DNA from: Nitrospirota bacterium
GTDB lineage: Bacteria; Nitrospirota; Thermodesulfovibrionia; Thermodesulfovibrionales; UBA6898
Length of the DNA: 64,000 nt
NCBI GenBank assembly: GCA_021825365.1
Contig: JAKAHR010000015.1
Location: 1-64,000, forward strand
Direction: 5' to 3'
In this document: positions 51,993 to 60,060 of the stretch, piece by piece
Layout of the letters: each line of letters starts with the position of its first letter
How positions within the stretch are numbered: position 1 is the stretch's first letter
Position numbers and translations under genes: made by a program
The notes under the pieces: model-generated
Told to the model about the DNA's origin: nothing
Database searches by the model: none
What the model saw: the letters and a program-made list of their open reading frames with translations, nothing else

Positions 51993-53189
51993 TCAGCCCC
52001 CGTCCTTTTGCCCTGAAAGCTCCTCGATCAGCCCTTCGAGCATGGCCGAGATGACGGTCAGGTCCGATTCCCTGCCCAGATGCGGGAGGATGTCCGGTTC
52101 CGGCAGCTCCCCCTTGATCTCCTTGTCGAGGACCCTGCAAAAGGCGAGCATGATCTTGTCGTCGAACTGGAGGTTGAGGCAGCTGTTCATCTCGATAAGT
52201 GCCGACCGCAGGTCCATCTTCCTGCGGTAGGCACGCTCCGAGGTCATCGCGTCGAAGGAGTCGGCCAGCGTGAGGATCTTCGCGCCTTCGCTGAGGTCGT
52301 CCCGGGAAAGGGCATCAGGATACCCGGTTCCGTCGAGCCGCTCGTGGTGGTGCTTGATGATCTTCTCCACGTCCTTCCAGGGGAATTTGATCTGGGAGAT
52401 GATCTTGTAGGATACGAGAGAATGTCTCCTGATCTCCGCCTTTTCTTCCTCGGTGAAGGGTGTCTTTTTGTTCAGGAGCTCATTGCTGATGACCAGCTTC
52501 CCCACATCGTGAAGAAAGCCGGCAACATAGATCCCCTCGATGTCGTGGTCGCTCCAGCCCAGCTCCCGGGCGATAGCGGACGCATATCGGGCGACCCGCT
52601 GCGAATGGTGGCGGGTGTACATGTCCTTGGCGTCGATGGCGGCTGCAAAGGCCTGAAGCGTGTCATGGTAGATGCGCCGCATCTCCTCGTAGAGTTTCCG
52701 GTTGTCGTTGAGCTGTTCGGAGAGGTTCAGGAAGAGGGCGTGGTTATTCAGCGTGATGGCGACCTGGTGACTGATCACCCGGAGGAGTTCGAAGTCCTCG
52801 CGTGAATACGGCTCAGCAGTGAACTTCCTGCCGAGCAGGATCGTTCCGATGAATTCATCCCTTACCCATAGCGGGGTGACCACCTCAACCCCCGCGGCGG
52901 CGAGGGCCGCGTCATCGGCATTGAGGAAGGGCTCGTTCTTGCCTGCAGACCGTATGCGGCCCAGATCGATGGCAGCCGGGGAGAGGTCGTCGAAGCCCCT
53001 GCGGGCGACGAAGGCCATCGTGTCTCCTGACCTGTCCTGACAGGTGACGGCGCCCCTGCTGGCAAGGAAGGTGCCGAGGACGACATGCAGCAGGGAATGA
53101 AGTTTTTCCTGGAAATTCTTTTCAGAGGTGATCTCCTCCCCCAGGTCGGCGAGCGCGGCGATGTTGAATAGCGCTTTCCCGAGTTCCAT
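51993..53189 (-). CDS. GAF-HD-GYP domain phosphodiesterase-type protein
   Basis: 398-aa soluble protein. N-terminal GAF-like sensor domain about 15-155 (GVEVVTPLWVRDEFIGTILLG), short coiled coil about 155-175, then HD-GYP about 180-345 with LHDVGK and HHHERLDGTGYP. An extra C-terminal segment of about 50 residues ends the protein. Predicted to cleave c-di-GMP or a related dinucleotide. ATG 53189 has GGGAGAGA just upstream and lies one base after the STAS gene stop. It is the last gene of a three-gene unit with the STAS protein and the AAA/HATPase fusion. Confidence 0.88.
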   Translation of the reverse strand: MELGKALFNIAALADLGEEITSEKNFQEKLHSLLHVVLGTFLASRGAVTCQDRSGDTMAFVARRGFDDLSPAAIDLGRIRSAGKNEPFLNADDAALAAAGVEVVTPLWVRDEFIGTILLGRKFTAEPYSREDFELLRVISHQVAITLNNHALFLNLSEQLNDNRKLYEEMRRIYHDTLQAFAAAIDAKDMYTRHHSQRVARYASAIARELGWSDHDIEGIYVAGFLHDVGKLVISNELLNKKTPFTEEEKAEIRRHSLVSYKIISQIKFPWKDVEKIIKHHHERLDGTGYPDALSRDDLSEGAKILTLADSFDAMTSERAYRRKMDLRSALIEMNSCLNLQFDDKIMLAFCRVLDKEIKGELPEPDILPHLGRESDLTVISAMLEGLIEELSGQKDGG

Positions 53190-53552
53190 CTATCTCTCCC
53201 GTACGTTCAGGAACTGCAGCGCCCGGTCTTCGTCCGGGAAAAAGAGGAAGAACTTCGAAAGGCCGAGCATCTCGAAGATGTCCACCTGTACCTTGCTCAT
53301 GTCCGTAAAACAGAGTGTTCCCTCCACCGCCTGCAACTCCTCCATGACATGCAGGAGGAGGGATATGCCGATGGAATTGATGAGGTCCGTCTTCCCGAAA
53401 TTCACGACGACCTTTTTTATTCCGGTGCGGGCATACCTGCTGCACTCGCTGACGAGGCCTTCCCCTGCAAGGTTGTTCAGATACCCCTGCGGATACACGA
53501 CCGCCACATCCTTTACCAGCCGGGACGTTACCTGAAAAGGCGACGGATTCAC
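53190..53552 (-). CDS. STAS domain protein (anti-sigma factor antagonist-like)
   Basis: 120-aa STAS domain: VAVVYPQGYLNNLAGEGL, KKVVVNFGKTDLINSIGISLLL, VEGTLCFTDMSKVQVDIFEML. The site corresponding to the phosphorylated Ser of SpoIIAA/RsbV is Ser60 in LINSIGI, so it may be a substrate of a serine kinase. The neighbouring fusion protein carries an RsbW-like ATPase domain that could do this (inference). The start is GTG 53552 overlapping the upstream stop as GTGA, with GCGAGG upstream. Confidence 0.85.
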   Translation of the reverse strand: MNPSPFQVTSRLVKDVAVVYPQGYLNNLAGEGLVSECSRYARTGIKKVVVNFGKTDLINSIGISLLLHVMEELQAVEGTLCFTDMSKVQVDIFEMLGLSKFFLFFPDEDRALQFLNVRER

Positions 53553-55201
53553 TTGCGCACCTCGCTTCTGTTGATGTTCTTTATGAGCGTAACCCTCGTT
53601 CTGTCGTGGATCCGCTCGACCCTCACCTCGTCCATGATCTTTCGCATGAGCGTAAATCCCCAGCCCCTCTTCCGGCCGGCTGCAAGTTTCTGTTCGACGG
53701 GGACCTCCTGCAACAGGTCCGGGGAAAAGGGCCTGCCGCTGCTTTCTATGACGATCTCCAGCCTCTGGGGGGAGGTGATGAACTTCAGGTAGATCTTCTT
53801 CTCGTAACTGCCGCTGTGCTCTGTCGCGTTGATACAGCACTCGACAAGCGCCATCTGTATGTAATTCAGAAAGTCCGGTTCAAGCCGGATATTCTTTCCT
53901 ATCTGGTCGACCGCACGCGCTGCGACCAGTTCCGCCTGATCTCCCATGGGGATCACCATCTCGAAGACAGACGGGTCGGGGGCTGCCCCGTACTCTTCTC
54001 TCAAACACGCCTGAATGTCCCGTGCCGATCTTTCTTCCACCTCCCTGAGATACCGTGACCTGAGGTAATCCGCGAACACGGGATCGCCGTCCTGGCCGGG
54101 GTCGAACGCGTCGAGGACATCCAGCGCCTTTCCCATGTCGCCTTCCCTCATGCCGAGGACCTGCGAAAGCCGTTCCGTGCCGTCGCATTCGCCCCGGGAC
54201 AGGCGGTGCATCAACAGCCTCAGCACGGGCCTCTTCAGGCCTTTTTCCCGAATGCAGTCATTGAAGACCGAAGACCAGTAGAAGGCGGTATCGCCTTCGG
54301 ACACCTCGGCGCCATAGCATTCGGAGAGGTCCCTTTCCGTAAGCGCCTTTTTCCCCGTCTTGCGGAGGCTGCGGGCGATGTTCCTGATATAGAGGGGATT
54401 GCCCCGTAACCGCCGCATCAGTCCGAGGGCGGCCCCGCGGTCACAGGCGATCTCCTTCCCGAGAAGGGACACGAAGAGATCATGGGCGATATCTTCCGGA
54501 AGGGGAGGGAGACGAAGCCGCTCGGTCCCCTTGTACAGGGAAGGATCGGAAAAGATCGCCTCCAGCCGGGAGGCGGGGGACCCGGTGATGATATGCGGGC
54601 AGAGGCTGCTCTTCATGGATTCTTCGAAGAGGCTTGTCAGGCCGGATGCGTCTCCGCGCCGCGCCTCGTGGAGTTCTTCCGCTGTCGTAAAATCATCGAG
54701 CATGACCAGGATCGGGCGTCCCCCCCTCTGGGCTGCTCCGGCCGGAGCCGAGATCGCGGAAAATACCTGTCCATAGATATCTCCCTGTCCGGCGTTTTCC
54801 TGAAAATTGTCGATGCCCTCTGCCATCCAGTTGAGGCCGAGCGACGAGATCAGCGGCATGAGCCGGTGAAGCGGCGTGCCTGAAGCATCGATGAGCAGGG
54901 GTTCCTTCCTCAGGAAGGCGAGATACTGCCTGATGAAGCGCGAGAAGTAATCCCGTGCAAAGGTCGTGCTCTTCAGGGCTGCTGTCTTAAAGGAATAGTA
55001 GAACGGAACGACCTGCTGCCCCTCCCAGAAGAGCCGCTGGTAGAGCTGTTTCAGAAGCTCGGTCTTTCCCGCTCCCCGGGCCCCCACCAGGAGGACATTC
55101 AGGGCGAGCGCATCGGCTCCGGGATCAGCCAGCCGCCTGAGGTAGGCGAGCTCATCCTCCCTGTTCAGGTACTCCTTTGCCGGGATGCCGTGTAAAGGCA
55201 T
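53549..55201 (-). CDS. AAA_16-like P-loop ATPase fused to RsbW-like HATPase domain
   Basis: 550 aa, soluble. Residues 9-170 form a P-loop ATPase of the AAA_16/STAND type: lead-in LNREDELAYLRRL, Walker A GARGAGKTE (40-48), Walker B ILVMLDDF (164-171). A helical region follows (about 230-400). Residues about 410-545 are a HATPase_c/RsbW-like anti-sigma kinase domain: N box ECCINATEHS (Glu454, Asn458), G2 box RGWGFTLMRKIMDEV (512-526). The G1 box is atypical (ESSGRPF, lacking the usual Asp-x-Gly-x-Gly). GAGGTGG precedes ATG 55201. It is coupled to the STAS gene by GTGA. Confidence 0.8.
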   Translation of the reverse strand: MPLHGIPAKEYLNREDELAYLRRLADPGADALALNVLLVGARGAGKTELLKQLYQRLFWEGQQVVPFYYSFKTAALKSTTFARDYFSRFIRQYLAFLRKEPLLIDASGTPLHRLMPLISSLGLNWMAEGIDNFQENAGQGDIYGQVFSAISAPAGAAQRGGRPILVMLDDFTTAEELHEARRGDASGLTSLFEESMKSSLCPHIITGSPASRLEAIFSDPSLYKGTERLRLPPLPEDIAHDLFVSLLGKEIACDRGAALGLMRRLRGNPLYIRNIARSLRKTGKKALTERDLSECYGAEVSEGDTAFYWSSVFNDCIREKGLKRPVLRLLMHRLSRGECDGTERLSQVLGMREGDMGKALDVLDAFDPGQDGDPVFADYLRSRYLREVEERSARDIQACLREEYGAAPDPSVFEMVIPMGDQAELVAARAVDQIGKNIRLEPDFLNYIQMALVECCINATEHSGSYEKKIYLKFITSPQRLEIVIESSGRPFSPDLLQEVPVEQKLAAGRKRGWGFTLMRKIMDEVRVERIHDRTRVTLIKNINRSEVRK

Positions 55202-55233
55202 GCTACCACCTCGTGCGAACGTATATCACTGCG

Positions 55234-55890
55234 CTACTGCTCAAGCACATTCACCCCTTTGGGAAGGGTGAGATCAAAGAGCGAGTCCTTCAGGCCGGTA
55301 TTGATCCGGATGTCCCTGAGTTCTATCTCGATGACGTTTCCATAGGTATCGTTGATCACAAAGGAGCGGATCGGAAAATCCCCGTCCGACAGGGTAATCC
55401 TGATGTTCGTGACAGCGCCCATCGGCTTTTTTGGTTTCAGGACGATGCTGTCCCCCTTTTCGGTGATATCGAACTCGGCCCTGATGTTGCCGAAGCCGCC
55501 CAGGAGGGCGACGGGCGATTGGCCGTAGGTCGCCCTGTCAAATTTCCCCTTATATGCCTGTGCCTCGCCCTTTTTATAGATGAGCACCGTCTCTTTATTG
55601 ATGGTCAGGTCCTGGGCATCCCTGCCCCTGTAGCTCCACTTCATCCTGAGGGGCGGTTTGATGAAGAACTCGCCCTTATAGGTCTCGGTCTTCCTGAGGT
55701 CCCTGATGACGCTCTTTTGCGTGAAGGAGCCCCGCATGTCCTGTATGTTGCCGTAGGCCTTCTGTATGCGGTCAACGCCGTCGGCGCCGGCCGCAAGACC
55801 TGAACAAAGAGCAAAGAAGAGAAATGTCAGCATGCAAAGATTTCGGGTGCGGGGCAGGAGCCCCGAGGAACTCAGGTTGTCCGACTTCAA
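55234..55890 (-). CDS. lolA: Outer-membrane lipoprotein carrier LolA
   Basis: Periplasmic chaperone that carries lipoproteins to the outer membrane, 218 aa. A signal peptide (LCMLTFLFFALCSGLAAGA) is followed by the LolA core: MRGSFTQKSVIRDLRKTETYKGEFFIKPPLRMKWSYRG, QAYKGKFDRATYG, and a C-terminal LRDIRINTGLKDSLFDLTLPKGVNV. The start is TTG 55890 with GGGAGG, overlapping the ftsK stop. It is consistent with the several lipoproteins encoded in this window. Confidence 0.92.
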   Translation of the reverse strand: MKSDNLSSSGLLPRTRNLCMLTFLFFALCSGLAAGADGVDRIQKAYGNIQDMRGSFTQKSVIRDLRKTETYKGEFFIKPPLRMKWSYRGRDAQDLTINKETVLIYKKGEAQAYKGKFDRATYGQSPVALLGGFGNIRAEFDITEKGDSIVLKPKKPMGAVTNIRITLSDGDFPIRSFVINDTYGNVIEIELRDIRINTGLKDSLFDLTLPKGVNVLEQ

Positions 55891-58013
55891 TTGTGCCTCC
55901 CTATGTAATCCCGTGGTTTGCCCGCGCCCTTGGGCGGGCCGACGAGTCCGTCGTCCTCCATGATCTCCATGATCCGGGCTGCGCGGTTGTATCCGATCTT
56001 GAACCGCCGCTGGAGAGAGGAGATGGAGACCTCGCCCACGGACTCGGCGAATTCCACTGCCTTGTAATACATCTCGTCGCGCTCCTCGGAGGGCTCCTCA
56101 TCGACCGGCTCAGCCACGGCTATCTCCTCGAAGATCGAATAATCCGGTCTGCCCTGGGATTTGATGAATGCGGTCACCTCGGTTATCTCGTCCTCGGTCA
56201 CGAGGGCTCCGTGGACGCGCACGATCTTCGAGCCAGGCAGCATCAGGAGCATGTCTCCCTTTCCGAGGAGCTGCTCGGCACCCTGGGTATCGAGGATCGT
56301 CCGCGAGTCGATCTTCGAGAAGACCTGGAAGGATATCCGGGCAGGAAAGTTCGCCTTGATGAGGCCGGTGATGACATCGACCGAGGGCCGCTGGGTCGCG
56401 ATGATGAGATGGATGCCGGCCGCCCGGGCCATCTGGGCGAGCCGCGTGATCGAGTCCTCCACCTCGTTTGAAGAGGCGAACATGAGGTCGGCCAGTTCGT
56501 CGATGAAGACGACGACATAGGGCAGTCTCGTCTCCCCGGAGACCATGTTGTTGTAACTCTCGATGTTCCGCGCTCCCTTTTCAGCCAGCAGCCGGTACCG
56601 CCGCTCCATCTCGATGACCATCTTCCGGAGCGCCTCGGCCGCCTTCCTGGGGTTGGTGATGACCGGAGAGATGAGGTGGGGGATGTCCTCGTACATCGAG
56701 AGTTCGAGGAGCTTCGGGTCGATCATCAGCATCTTCACCTCAGCGGGCGTTGCATTGTAGAGGATGCTCATCACCATCGAATTGATCGAAACGCTCTTGC
56801 CCGCACCGGTCGAGCCGGCGACGAGGAGGTGGGGCATCCGGGCAAGATCAGCGACGACCGGGGTGCCGAAGATATCCTTGCCGAGGGCGAGGGTGAGTTT
56901 CGCGTGGCTCTTCCTGAAGCCGTCGGATGAGATGATCTCCCGCAGCGAAACGATCTCCCGCTGCCTGTTGGGGACCTCGATGCCGATAGTCGACTTGCCG
57001 GAGATCGGGGAGACCCTCATGCTCTGGGCCTTCAGCGAGAGGGCGAGGTCTTCGGCAAGGGAGACGACCCTCGTAATCTTCACGCCGGGAGCAGGTTCGA
57101 ACTCGTACATCGTGACGACCGGCCCCGCATGGACATGGGTGATCTTTCCCTCGACGTCGAAGTCCGCCAGCTTTGTCTCGAGAAGGGATGAGTTCGTCAG
57201 CAGCTCTTCCTTGGAGGGCCTGATGGACGAGGTGTCATAGAGTGTCAGAAGGTCGACCGGGGGCATCTCATACCCTGAGCCGGGGGCAGGGGCCTTCGGC
57301 GCCCTCGGTCTGGGCGCACGGGGGGCCGGCCTCGGCCTTTCCGGAGCAGCCGGCTTATGATCGAACAGCAGGGGTTCAGCCGGGACGGGCGCCTCGGGTG
57401 CCTCTGCGGGCGGCAGCACGGGGTCTGCGCCGGCTGATGACTGGCCGATGAGGATCTCTTCAGTGAGCACCCCTTTTTCCGGCCCGGCAGGCGTCTCCGG
57501 TGCGGGTGTCGCGGGTCTTCGTCCAAGGGCGACACCTGCAAAAGGCATCAAAATAATCGCCGAGGTGAAGAAGAGTGCAAGGGACAATAGGTAGGCGCCG
57601 GGCAGGGAAAAGAACCGTTCGAGGAATCCTCCGATATAAAGGCCGGTGAGCCCTCCGGGCCTGGATTCCGTGTGCAGGCCGAATGTCCCCCACACCAGGT
57701 GGAGGAGCAGAGAGGAAGAAAAGATGAGAAGCAGGGATCCGGCCGCATACAGGATGTGCCGTTCCTTTGCCAGGACCCTTCTCGCCCCGTAGACAAGAAG
57801 AAAGAAGGGGACCGCATAGGAGGAGAATCCCGTGACCGTCATAAGCAGGTCGGAGAGATACGAGCCGGCTATCCCCCCGATGTTGCGGGCAGGGGCTGCC
57901 GTGTAGGTGAAGAAGGAGGGGTCCCAGCGATAATAGCTGTAGAGGCTGAGGCAGAGATATACTGCCGCACAGAGCGAAAGGACGCCAAGGATCTGCTGCC
58001 GGAGGACCTTCAT
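55887..58013 (-). CDS. ftsK: DNA translocase FtsK/SpoIIIE
   Basis: Septum-located DNA pump for chromosome segregation, 708 aa. Four or five N-terminal membrane segments (1-170), a Pro/Ala-rich linker (about 170-250), then the motor domain with Walker A GSTGAGKSV near 400, Walker B VVFIDELADLM near 490, and a C-terminal winged-helix gamma domain (SSLQRRFKIGYNRAARIMEIME) that reads KOPS-type sequences. ATG 58013 overlaps the uppP stop by ATGA; GTG 58025 is an alternative. Confidence 0.95.
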   Translation of the reverse strand: MKVLRQQILGVLSLCAAVYLCLSLYSYYRWDPSFFTYTAAPARNIGGIAGSYLSDLLMTVTGFSSYAVPFFLLVYGARRVLAKERHILYAAGSLLLIFSSSLLLHLVWGTFGLHTESRPGGLTGLYIGGFLERFFSLPGAYLLSLALFFTSAIILMPFAGVALGRRPATPAPETPAGPEKGVLTEEILIGQSSAGADPVLPPAEAPEAPVPAEPLLFDHKPAAPERPRPAPRAPRPRAPKAPAPGSGYEMPPVDLLTLYDTSSIRPSKEELLTNSSLLETKLADFDVEGKITHVHAGPVVTMYEFEPAPGVKITRVVSLAEDLALSLKAQSMRVSPISGKSTIGIEVPNRQREIVSLREIISSDGFRKSHAKLTLALGKDIFGTPVVADLARMPHLLVAGSTGAGKSVSINSMVMSILYNATPAEVKMLMIDPKLLELSMYEDIPHLISPVITNPRKAAEALRKMVIEMERRYRLLAEKGARNIESYNNMVSGETRLPYVVVFIDELADLMFASSNEVEDSITRLAQMARAAGIHLIIATQRPSVDVITGLIKANFPARISFQVFSKIDSRTILDTQGAEQLLGKGDMLLMLPGSKIVRVHGALVTEDEITEVTAFIKSQGRPDYSIFEEIAVAEPVDEEPSEERDEMYYKAVEFAESVGEVSISSLQRRFKIGYNRAARIMEIMEDDGLVGPPKGAGKPRDYIGRHN

Positions 58014-58777
58014 CGCTTCATCCACAGACCCGCGAGGATGACGGCCGCCAGGGCAAAACGGTAATAGGCGAAGACATGGAGCCCCCGGCGGCGCAGAAAG
58101 CCCATCAGGAACCTGATCGCAATGAACCCGGTCACCGCAGAGGAGATGACCCCGACACTGAAGAGCCGCAGGTCATGCTGCACCGGGGATGACAGCATCT
58201 TCTTCAGGTGGAGAAGGACCGCCCCTCCGATCACGGGAGTCGACAGGAGGAAGGAAAACCGCGCAGCCGACTCCCTGTCAAGTCCGCGCAGAAGGCCGCT
58301 GGCGATGGTGATGCCCGAGCGGGAAACGCCGGGGATGAGGGCGACCGCCTGCGACAGGCCGATCGAGACCGCATCACCCGTCGTAACGCTGTCGAGCGGG
58401 CGTCGCTTCCGGCCGGTCTCGGCGATGAGCATGAATATGCCGATCGCAACGAGGGAGAAGCTTATGATGAAGGGACTGCGCAGTCTCTCCTCGATTATGT
58501 CATTGAAGAGTTTGCCGAGCACACCCGCAGGTATCGTCGCCAGGACAAGCAGGAGGAGCAGACGCCGGTTGCTGAAGATCATGTCTATCCAGTCCCTCCA
58601 GAAGCAGATGAGGAGGGCGACGAGGGTGCCTGCGTGCAGGGCGACGTCGAAGGAAAGGGAATCCAGTTCCCCTTTCCAGCCGAAGAACCAGGGAAAGAGG
58701 ATGAGATGAGCGGTACTGCTTACCGGCAGGAACTCGGTCAGACCCTGCACGATTCCCATGACGAGTGCCTCAAACAT
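58010..58777 (-). CDS. uppP: Undecaprenyl-diphosphate phosphatase
   Basis: BacA-type membrane enzyme recycling undecaprenyl diphosphate to the monophosphate, 255 aa, about eight membrane segments. Catalytic motifs GLTEFLPVSSTAHLIL (residues 12-27) and PGVSRSGITIASGL (near 150). TATAAT lies 5 bases before ATG 58777, so the transcript may be nearly leaderless. It leads the uppP-ftsK-lolA run on the minus strand. Confidence 0.95.
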   Translation of the reverse strand: MFEALVMGIVQGLTEFLPVSSTAHLILFPWFFGWKGELDSLSFDVALHAGTLVALLICFWRDWIDMIFSNRRLLLLLVLATIPAGVLGKLFNDIIEERLRSPFIISFSLVAIGIFMLIAETGRKRRPLDSVTTGDAVSIGLSQAVALIPGVSRSGITIASGLLRGLDRESAARFSFLLSTPVIGGAVLLHLKKMLSSPVQHDLRLFSVGVISSAVTGFIAIRFLMGFLRRRGLHVFAYYRFALAAVILAGLWMKR

Positions 58778-58782
58778 AGGGA

Positions 58783-58788
58783 ATTATA
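58783..58788 (-). promoter_or_regulatory. -10 hexamer abutting uppP
   Basis: TATAAT on the minus strand, 5 bases before the uppP ATG at 58777. No -35 consensus is seen. Confidence 0.4.
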
Positions 58789-58922
58789 ACAGATACGGCT
58801 CCGGTTTCTGTACCACGAAAGGGGCCTTTGGGGTCGTTTATCGGTATAATCAAGGCAAACCGAAATAGTGCAAACCAAAGAGGGCGGCGACGCAGGAAAA
58901 GACCCTGTAGAAAGTTTGCTTT

Positions 58923-58949
58923 AAACCTTTTCCGCCGGGGGGTGTCTAA
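58923..58949 (+). promoter_or_regulatory. ECF-type autoregulatory promoter
   Basis: AAACC (58923-58927) followed by TTTT, then GTCTAA (58944-58949) with 16 bases between the elements. This matches the 'AAC' -35 and 'GTC' -10 form of ECF sigma promoters. It sits 8 bases before the sigma factor ATG, so the gene is probably self-activated. Confidence 0.6.
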
Positions 58950-58957
58950 GAAGACAG

Positions 58958-59500
58958 ATGGACGATGACAGCAGGGCAGTCGATCGATACAGGGCCGGAG
59001 AAGAGGAGGCCTTTGAGGAACTCGTCATGAAATACCAACGCAAGATATACGCCTTTGTCTACCGGATCACGGGCGACGCCGAGGAGTCGAAGGACCTTAC
59101 CCAGAGGACCTTTATCAATGCCCTCGGAGCGGTGCGGGATTTCAAGGGCAGCAGCCTGTTTAAGACCTGGCTCTACCAGATCGCCATGAATGCCTGCCGC
59201 AACCACCTGACACGCGAACGGCGCAACGATATTGAAATCGAGGATTCCCTCGTTCGGGACGAGGCAGGGGTGCTTGTCTCGATGGTCGAAAAGGAGAAGA
59301 GAAAGATGGTGAAGAAGGCGCTTGAAGGTCTGCCGGAGAGGCAGCGCCTGTCGATCATCCTGCGGGTATACGAAGGGCTCAGCTGCACGGAGACCGCCGG
59401 GGTGATGGGCTGCACCGAGGGGGCCGTGAAGGCGAGCTACCATCACGGGGTAAAGAGGCTGAAGGAGATGCTGGCGGAGCAGGGCTATGAGATCGCATGA
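58958..59500 (+). CDS. ECF (sigma-E/RpoE-like) RNA polymerase sigma factor
   Basis: 180-aa ECF sigma factor. Sigma-2 region: AFEELVMKYQRKIYAFVYRITGDAEESKDLTQRTFINAL; sigma-4 region: ALEGLPERQRLSIILRVYEGLSCTETAGVMGCTEGAVKASYHHGVKRLKEML. It directs a small stress or envelope regulon. It overlaps its anti-sigma factor by 14 bases and is preceded by a likely self-recognised promoter. The downstream Spy-like protein suggests an envelope or metal stress response. Confidence 0.95.
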   Translation: MDDDSRAVDRYRAGEEEAFEELVMKYQRKIYAFVYRITGDAEESKDLTQRTFINALGAVRDFKGSSLFKTWLYQIAMNACRNHLTRERRNDIEIEDSLVRDEAGVLVSMVEKEKRKMVKKALEGLPERQRLSIILRVYEGLSCTETAGVMGCTEGAVKASYHHGVKRLKEMLAEQGYEIA

Positions 59501-60059
59501 CGACATAAGACAGATGTTTCCCGACCTTCTCGACGGCCGGCTGGCTGGGCCGGAGGCTGACGAGGTGAAAGAGCACGCACAACAGTGCGCTGAATGCCGG
59601 GATGAGCTTGCCCTTCTGACCGGGCTGAGAGGCATCGAGGTCCCTGATCCGGGAAATATCTTCTGGAATACCCTGCCGAAAAAGGTCCTGGCTGCAGGGG
59701 TCAGGCCGGCAGCACGGCGGCGCCGTATCGTTTCGTGGTGGTCTTTCCTCGGTCCGCTTCCCGCTGCGGCGGCGGTGGCAGCGCTCGTCCTCCTCGTCTC
59801 CCGCCCGGTCGAAAAAACGCAACAGCCGTATCAGGAGGCCTTATTCAGCGACCCGCTTGCGGTTGCGATGATGGACTACAGCCTGCTTACGGACAAGGAC
59901 ATACCGCTTATCGATGCGGAGATTGCCCCGGAGGAACTGGCCGGTGTCTCGGAGGATATGGTTGAAGAGGGCTATCACCGGGAACTCGTCTCGCTGAATT
60001 ATGCGGAGGTCGAGCTTCTCGATGAGGCGTTACAGGATGAACAGCAAAAAGGAGGCTGA
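59487..60059 (+). CDS. Zinc-binding anti-sigma factor (ZAS family)
   Basis: 190 aa. N-terminal anti-sigma domain with the zinc motif HAQQCAEC (HxxxCxxC, residues about 30-37). One membrane segment (AAAAVAALVLLVSRP, about 95-112) is followed by a periplasmic acidic tail of about 80 residues. It is expected to hold the neighbouring sigma factor until released by proteolysis or redox change; site-2 protease RseP occurs at 15873-16943. Start ATG 59487 overlaps the sigma gene. Confidence 0.88.
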   Translation: MRSHDDIRQMFPDLLDGRLAGPEADEVKEHAQQCAECRDELALLTGLRGIEVPDPGNIFWNTLPKKVLAAGVRPAARRRRIVSWWSFLGPLPAAAAVAALVLLVSRPVEKTQQPYQEALFSDPLAVAMMDYSLLTDKDIPLIDAEIAPEELAGVSEDMVEEGYHRELVSLNYAEVELLDEALQDEQQKGG

Positions 60060-60060
60060 T

